This document shows positions 58,738-64,000 of a DNA stretch of 64,000 nucleotides, piece by piece. How positions within the stretch are numbered: the stretch's first letter is position 1; every line of letters starts with the position of its first letter. Origin of the DNA: Perognathus longimembris pacificus. Lineage: Eukaryota > Chordata > Mammalia > Rodentia > Heteromyidae. A model generated the notes under the pieces. The model saw only the letters and a program-made list of their open reading frames with translations. It did no database searches and was not told the DNA's origin. The position numbers were made by a program, and so were the translations under genes. The DNA lies in assembly GCF_023159225.1 (NCBI RefSeq), contig NC_063161.1:71204767-71268766 (forward strand). Reading direction: 5' to 3'.

Positions 58738-58816
58738 ATGCTGGTGATCGGCTTCCTGCTGCTGGCTGCCCAGCTCTCGGCGTCCACCGCAACCGGAGCC
58801 ACAACACAGACACAGA
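58738..58816 (+). CDS. First coding exon of a membrane mucin (MUC12-like), partial
   Basis: The exon encodes MLVIGFLLLAAQLSASTATG and then ATTQTQ, a signal peptide followed by Thr-rich sequence. It ends at a strong donor (CACAGA followed by GTAAGC). The opening MLVI and general form resemble the start of human MUC12 as I remember it. The position, next after ACHE, is where human 7q22 carries MUC3A, MUC12 and MUC17. The ATG follows a TATA box by about 90 bases. No second exon or Thr/Ser tandem repeat is seen before the window ends. Which mucin of the cluster it is stays open. Confidence 0.6.
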
Positions 58817-59258
58817 GTAAGCGAGCCCGACGCCTCTTCTCTTTGGGTACAGAGGACAGCACCCGGTGATCTTGGCGCCTGGTAGTGTGAATGCCATCCG
58901 GTGGGCTGGGGAGTGGCTTCCTCCCAGCTCCCGGAGGTTGCACCTGCTCAGAGGCCAGCGGGAAGGCCTGGAGCTTGGGGTGCCGTCTGGACCCTGCCCA
59001 TCTTTTTTTTTATGTTTAATTTTTATTGAGACAGGGTCTTGCTAAGTAATCCAGGCTGGCCGGGAACTTGCCATCCCTCCTCCTGAGTGCCGGGATTACA
59101 GCGCAACCTTTCCTCTTGAGTTGGGGCAGTCAGTGGGTGATTGGGAAAGCCCTTCCAGTTAGGAAGGACCGAGGGGCTGAGCGGGAGACACAGGCTCTGA
59201 GGGGCCCTTATTAAGCTTTATCATCTCATACCTGGGATTCAGCTGGCTATAAGCTGAT
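58817..59258. other. Start of the presumed mucin intron 1, with an old B1-like element
   Basis: It is unique sequence except for a reversed B1-like element at 59005-59105 (GAGACAGGGTCTTGCTAAGT). Confidence 0.5.
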
Positions 59259-59470
59259 TTGGGGTGGGGGGGACTCAAACTCAGGGCCTTGTGCTTGGCT
59301 TTTTCAATAGGCTGGTGCTCTACTACTTGTGTCACACCTCCACTCCAGCTTTATGCTGGTTAATTGGAGATAACAGTCTCAAAGCCTTTCCTGCCTGGGC
59401 TGGCTTTGAAGCACAATCCTTGGCATTCTGAGTAGCTAAGGTTACAGGCATGAGCACGTGTGCCTGGCTC
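59259..59470 (-). repeat. Dimeric SINE, reverse
   Basis: CTCAAACTCAGGGCCTTGTG ... GTAGCTAAGGTTACAGGCAT shows a reversed 7SL-like dimer. Confidence 0.8.
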
Positions 59471-59959
59471 TCATGCAGACTCAGATTCAGATTCAGATTC
59501 TCCCAAGTCAGGGGAGAGGTGTAGAAGAGCTGGGGTGTGGGGGAGGGTCTGGGGAGGACGAGAGAGAGGGAGACTGAGTGGAAGGCCAGGGGTAGGAGGA
59601 GGACAAACAGGAGCAGAAATTTCTAGGGTCCAGGGGCTCTGGGGGACGGCCATCAGATAACCCCACAGGAAGCTCCACAGCCTCAGTCATGTGCTCAGAC
59701 CCTCCAAGGTCACCCAGCTCAGTAAGCTCTTGATGGGCCTCTGTCCTGGGCCTCCTGTCCCCGGGCCTCCTCTCTCCCAGGCAGACACCCTGTAGGGAGC
59801 TAGGTAGATTTGGGGGGCATTATCCGATGTCAGTGTCAGATCCATTCGCCCTATGACAAGAGTGAGGAACAACAGACAGAAGGCCCATTTTAGGAGGGGT
59901 CCTCTTGTCCCTGATTTCCAGGCCTGGGGGTCCTAGTGGAGCCAGGACTTCTCCCCAGG
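59471..59959. other. Unassigned intron sequence
   Basis: A short CAGATT tandem lies at 59476-59500; nothing else is recognised. Confidence 0.35.
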
Positions 59960-60095
59960 TTATCTGATGAGAAAGATGATGGCAATGATGGTGATGATGA
60001 TGATGATGGTGGTGGTGATGATGATGATGATGACAATGACGATAATAATGGTGATAATGATGATGATGATGGTGGTGGTGGTGGTGGTGATGAAG
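59960..60095. repeat. GAT/GGT trinucleotide repeat
   Basis: About 45 triplets, mostly GAT with GGT blocks and AAT/GAC variants, are present. Open frames here (poly-Asp on +, poly-His on -) are by-products. Confidence 0.95.
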
Positions 60096-60116
60096 GGCCA
60101 ATCATCAACACTGCTT

Positions 60117-60315
60117 CTGTGACTGGGCACCTATAATCCTAGCTACTCAGGAGGCTGAGATCTGAGGATGGCAGTTTGAAGCCAGCCTGGACAGGAAAGT
60201 CTGTGAGACTCTGATTTCCAATTAGCCAGCAAAAAGCAGGAATAGAGATGTGGTTCAAGTGGTAGAGCACTTTGAGTGAAAAAGCTAAACGTGAGGGCAT
60301 GAGGCCCTAGGACTG

Positions 60316-60365
<50 letters not shown>
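60117..60365 (+). repeat. Dimeric SINE ending in a CA microsatellite
   Basis: GTGACTGGGCACCTATAATC, CTCAGGAGGCTGAGATCTGA and CCAATTAGCCAGCAAAAAGC precede about 22 CA units at 60320-60364, which replace the usual tail. Confidence 0.85.
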
Positions 60366-60369
<4 letters not shown>

Positions 60370-60854
60370 TCCCAGAAGCAATCATGAAATACCCCAACTA
60401 CCCTAACTGCCCATCCACAGCCCCTTCCTTTGGCGCTTGCAGGTAGTCAGGGGGAAACACAAATGCTCCACGGGGGTGAGCAAGCCCAGCAAGCCTGTCT
60501 CCAGTGAGTGCCTAGCGCAGTGTCGGGTGAGGTGAGGCGGGCTGAGGAGGGCAGGCCAGGGACCACTCAGTCAGAATGGATGTCTTTCCTGGGGCTGTGT
60601 CCCCTTGTCCCCCCTCATACCCCCTGGACCCCACTTGCCTGCTGCCCTCGTCGGGGACTCCAGCTGACAACGAGGACTAGGGTTTTTTGGCAAGTTGAGA
60701 GAAGGTAGAAGGAGGAAGGGGGACCCACCTGAGATGGCAGGACAAACACTTCCCTGGGTGTTCAGGGGACCTGGGAATAAGAAGGTTCTGGAAGGTGAGA
60801 TGTGGGCAGGGCAGGGCAGAGTTTGAACAGAGAAACCAAGACAGGACTGTTTAG
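60366..60854. other. Unassigned intron sequence
   Basis: No repeat or exon is recognised. Confidence 0.35.
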
Positions 60855-61080
60855 TTGTGTGTGCCAGTCCCGGGGCTTGAACTCAGGACCTGGGCACTGT
60901 GCCTGAGCTTTGTTTGCTCAGGGCTGGTGTTCTACTGCTCGAGCCACAGCCCCACTTGTGGCATTTTTGGTGTTCATTGGAGATGAGAGTCTCACCGACT
61001 TTCCTGCCAGGGCCAGCTTTGAGCCGGGATCCTCAGACCTCAGCCTCCTGGGTAGCAGGGATGGCAGGTGTGAGCCACCC
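60855..61080 (-). repeat. Dimeric SINE, 7SL-like left half, reverse
   Basis: GCCAGTCCCGGGGCTTGAAC ... GGTGTGAGCCACCCCAGC shows a complete reversed copy. Confidence 0.85.
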
Positions 61081-61978
61081 CAGCTGGGGCTTTTGGACCT
61101 TGGAGGGAGCTCTGCATGCACAGGCTGGGGAAGGCTGGGGAAGCCTGGGGCAGACAGCCTTGCAGGCCTGTGGAGAGGTTGTGAGCGCCATCTTGGAATG
61201 AGGACATGAGGGTCTAGCCGGTGGGCGGTGGGGGCTCTACTGATGGGGGGGGGACACCAAGATCACTGGTGGTCCAAGAGGAGCTATGAATGTGGGGGGC
61301 AGTCGAGATACATCTCTGGTGGAAGGCAAGGGTTTCCCCGGGGCCCCATTGAGTTGGAGGGTGATCATGGGGTTTCATGGGGAGCTCTGGAGCTCAAGAG
61401 GGGCACAGTCCACTCAAGGATCAGAAAATGCTAGAAATCTGCATGAGAAGGTTGAGGCTTGCGTCCTGTCTTGTGGATGCAAAGTGTCACAGTGAGATAA
61501 GGGAGGATTAGACAGTAGTGTAAGTATATGTGTACGTGCATGTGTGCATGCGTGCGTGCATGTGTATGTGTGTGTGTGTACGTGGAGAACAGATTTGTCA
61601 CAATAGACAAAGGGACAACCTTTGACACTCACAAATGCCAACTGAAAGCAGTGTAAAGGAAGTTCTGTTTTATACAGAGTTGTAAACTTACTTAGCAAAC
61701 ACTCAAGATAGAACCCCAGCTGTGTGGAAGGCAGGGTGAATAAAATGCTTATAGATGATTTAACAAGATAGGAAAGGGATGACTCAGCCTGGAGGGGGTG
61801 GTCATGACAGCCCCCCCCCCCCCCGTGTGGGTACCTCACTAGCCCAGGGTGGCAGGGAGTGGAGGATGGGATGGAAAGGTGGACAGGCCTGGTAGTAAGG
61901 AGGGAATTATGTAATGACTCTTAGTTCAGACATAGCCAAACCAGGTGTGAACATGGAAGGAACTGGGATTCCTTTCTA

Positions 61979-61979
<1 letters not shown>
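61081..61979. other. Mostly unique intron sequence
   Basis: It contains a GT/GCAT-rich simple repeat (61520-61580) and a C run (about 61811-61824). A segment at 61726-61790 is similar to 63094-63155. Confidence 0.4.
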
Positions 61980-62026
<47 letters not shown>

Positions 62027-62230
62027 CAGGACTGGGGCTTGAACACAGGAACTCCTGCTCTCTTGCTTGGCTTTTTCACTCAAAACTAGTTCCCTACCAC
62101 TTCCATCCTTTTGGGTGGTTCATTGGAGATAAATGTCTCCTGGACTTTCTTGCCTAGGATGGCTTGAAACCCTGATACTCAGATCTCAGCCTCCTGAGTA
62201 GCTGGGATGATGGATGCTGGCAAGCTAGGA
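61980..62230 (-). repeat. GT microsatellite and reversed 7SL-like dimer
   Basis: About 21 GT units (61983-62024) are fused to a reversed dimer. Confidence 0.85.
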
Positions 62231-62319
62231 CAGGAATTCTGATGAGCAGATTTCCTGGGACCAAGGAAGCCACATGGACCCTGGGTGTGTGTCTGATAGA
62301 AATAACAAAAAGCATCACT

Positions 62320-62535
62320 GGGCATTGCTGTCCTACTCAGTGTTCAGCATTGTTCTAAATATCAATGATCTCATGTTACATTTACAAAGACCCTAGCATA
62401 GGATCCTCACTGATTTTTTTTTTATTCTTGAAAAAACAGAGGCACAGAGGTGATTAATCATTTGTTCAGGATCATCTATCTATACATCATGTGGAGAAGT
62501 CAGGATTTGAACCTAAACCCCTGGCTCCAGTTTTT
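62320..62535 (+). repeat. MIR element
   Basis: ACAGAGGCACAGAGGTGATT, a degraded middle and TCAGGATTTGAACCTAAACC follow the MIR core and tRNA-like end seen across mammals. The copy is old and unrelated to the rodent SINEs. Confidence 0.7.
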
Positions 62536-62549
62536 GTTGTTGTTGTTGT

Positions 62550-62757
62550 TGTTATTTGTTGTCTTGCCAGTCTTAGGGCTTGAACTCAGGGCCTGAGCAC
62601 TGTCCCTGAGCTTCCTTTGCTCAAGGCTAGCACTCTACCAGTTGAGCCATAGCGCCACTTCTGGCTTTTTCTATTTATGTGGTGCTGAGGAATCGAACCA
62701 AGGCTTCATGTATACTAGGCAAACACTCTTCTGCTAAGCCACATTCCCAGCCCTCCA
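62550..62757 (-). repeat. ID-Geo SINE, reverse
   Basis: GCCAGTCTTAGGGCTTGAAC ... CTAAGCCACATTCCCAGCCC shows a complete copy preceded by a TTG tandem (62533-62555). Confidence 0.88.
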
Positions 62758-63574
62758 GTTTTTTTAAAATTACTGCTTTTTTTACTATTATTTATATCTG
62801 GAATCTCAGATCATCCTAATTCAGTCACTCAAATCAACAAAAAAATGTATTCTGTTAAATTAGAGACATCAGAAAATGGAAATCAAGGCATTGTTTATCT
62901 CCCCTCCCCCCCCCCCCCAGCCTCCAGGGTACAGGGACACTTCCTTGCCTCCCTCAGCTTCCAGTAGCATCTTGCAGCCCTTGCTTGGCTCACAGAAGCC
63001 ACTGCCTGCCTCAGTTTACTCTGTGTGTGTGCGTGCGTGCGTGTGTGTGTGTGAAACCTCATGCGCACAGGCTGTGTGAGCAGGTGCGCTAGAAAGGCAG
63101 GGCGAATAAAAAGTTTATAGTTGATTTCATGGGATGGGAATGGCGTTCACTCACAAGGACATCAGTATTTGGATTTAGGGCCCACCCAAAATCTGATCAT
63201 GAGAGCGGAACACTGAATTACACCTGCAAAAACCTTATAGGCAATTAAAGATCCGTGTTCTCTGGCAGCCATTCTCAGGGCTCGGACGGGCTAGGGAAGG
63301 GCCATGCATGCTCCGCTCTGAGCTTTGGAGGCGTGAGAGGCTCCAGCTCTCAAGAAACCAGTGGGCATGGTTGGCTTGCATTCACCGCCTCAGAGGACTG
63401 AGGGAAGGGAGAGAGCCCGGGGGGGCCTTGTGTCACTCACGACTGCCACTCTACCCAGCACAAATGACACAAGACACAGAACCAAACCACCAAATTCCTT
63501 TGTGCCGGGGGGGGGGGCATGCCCAGGACTAGAAACCAAAATTCATGTCCAATTGTAGAACTCACAAGAATATT
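62758..63574. other. Unassigned intron sequence with simple repeats
   Basis: It holds a C run (about 62907-62919), a GT/GC repeat (63019-63052), the 63094-63155 segment similar to 61726-61790, and a G run near 63507. Confidence 0.4.
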
Positions 63575-63810
63575 CTAAGCTAGGTACCGATGGCTCTCAC
63601 TTGTCATCCCAGCTACACCAGAGGCTAAGATCTGAGGATTGAGGTTCAAAGCCAATCTCAGCAGGAAAGTCCATGAGACTCTTATCTCCAGATAACCACC
63701 AAAAAATAAAGCTGGAAGTGGAGCTGTGGCTCAAGGGGTAGAGTGCCAGCTTTGAGCAAAAAAGTAAGAAGAGATCAGGCTCTGAGTTCAAGCCCCAGTA
63801 CTGACACACA
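63575..63810 (+). repeat. Dimeric SINE, 7SL-like left half, forward
   Basis: GGTACCGATGGCTCTCACTT, CAGAGGCTAAGATCTGAGGA and GAGTTCAAGCCCCAGTACTG mark a complete copy. Confidence 0.85.
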
Positions 63811-64000
63811 CTCAAAAGGCAGATTTTCCTTTATTATTCAATGTCTATGTTGGGGCAGTTGAATGTTCTGTATCTCCATAGCGTTTACAAGGGGGAGGCA
63901 CCCAGGCTATTACGAAGCCATGACACTATGTCCGGGCTGGGGTGGATGGCAGCCTTCAGGGCGGATGGTCATGCGGCTTTGGTTGGCCCTGTTCATTGTG
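63811..64000. other. Window end, nothing recognised
   Basis: No gene or repeat is recognised in the last 190 bases. Confidence 0.3.

Noticed and set aside
59820..60136. Poly-His and poly-Asp open frames
   Set aside because: They are translations of the GAT/GGT repeat.
63155..63260. Phrase resembling an old mammalian repeat (AGGGCCCACCCAAAATCTGA ... TACACCTGCAAAAACC)
   Set aside because: The resemblance is from memory and too weak to name a family without an alignment.

Overview
The window is nuclear DNA from a mammal, and the repeats point to a rodent of the superfamily Geomyoidea (kangaroo rats, pocket mice, pocket gophers). Genes are split by GT..AG introns, promoters sit in CpG islands, and introns carry L1 3' ends, old B1-like elements, one MIR and dozens of dimeric SINEs. 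The commonest SINE joins an ID-like, tRNA-Ala-type left half to a second half that matches what I know of the geomyoid IDL-Geo family. The species call is inference from these repeats; I could not run a database search.

The gene order matches human 7q22: SLC12A9 (+, coding 6466-19420, 13 coding exons), TRIP6 (+, 20494-25960, 9 exons), SRRT/ARS2 (+, 28446-37636, 19 coding exons), UFSP1 (-, 37864-38529, one exon) and ACHE (-, 39024-42937, 4 constitutive coding exons plus an alternative GPI-type exon). After about 13 kb of repeat-rich intergenic DNA, a TATA box and a signal-peptide exon at 58643-58816 (+) look like the start of a membrane mucin of the MUC3/MUC12/MUC17 cluster. Its remaining exons would lie beyond the window, so 58817-64000 is probably its first intron. 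The only other coding-like locus is an uninterrupted RPL31 retrocopy at 52359-52733 (-). I traced exon boundaries by hand using frame, splice dinucleotides and remembered human proteins; all five complete genes read through without a frameshift or internal stop.

Regions: 1-4900 is repeat-rich upstream DNA beginning in the edge of a CpG-rich segment; 4960-5900 is the SLC12A9 CpG promoter; 19420-20493 holds the SLC12A9 poly(A) site, a GC-rich minisatellite and the TRIP6 promoter; 26000-27780 is repeats; 27780-28445 is the SRRT promoter. SRRT and UFSP1 converge, with poly(A) signals about 80 bp apart. ACHE ends inside the UFSP1 upstream region, and its promoter and first intron fill 42960-45600. 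The genes are unrelated in function: a lysosome-associated cation-chloride-cotransporter-like protein, a LIM adhesion adaptor, an RNA-processing scaffold, a UFM1 protease, a synaptic hydrolase and a mucin. They share conserved synteny, not an operon-like role.

Most notable observations: (1) a perfect 57-bp inverted repeat 1.1 kb apart at 46665-46721 and 47827-47883; (2) ACHE intron 4 is open in frame from exon 4 to the T exon, so the read-through (R) form has lost its stop, and the H exon has lost its cysteine and has a shortened hydrophobic tail; (3) an RPL31 copy and an L1 3' end lie inside one 17-bp target-site duplication; (4) two dimeric SINE types share one right half that carries its own pol III A- and B-box-like motifs, with a young subfamily bearing perfect duplications and a three-deep nest at 40205-40765.
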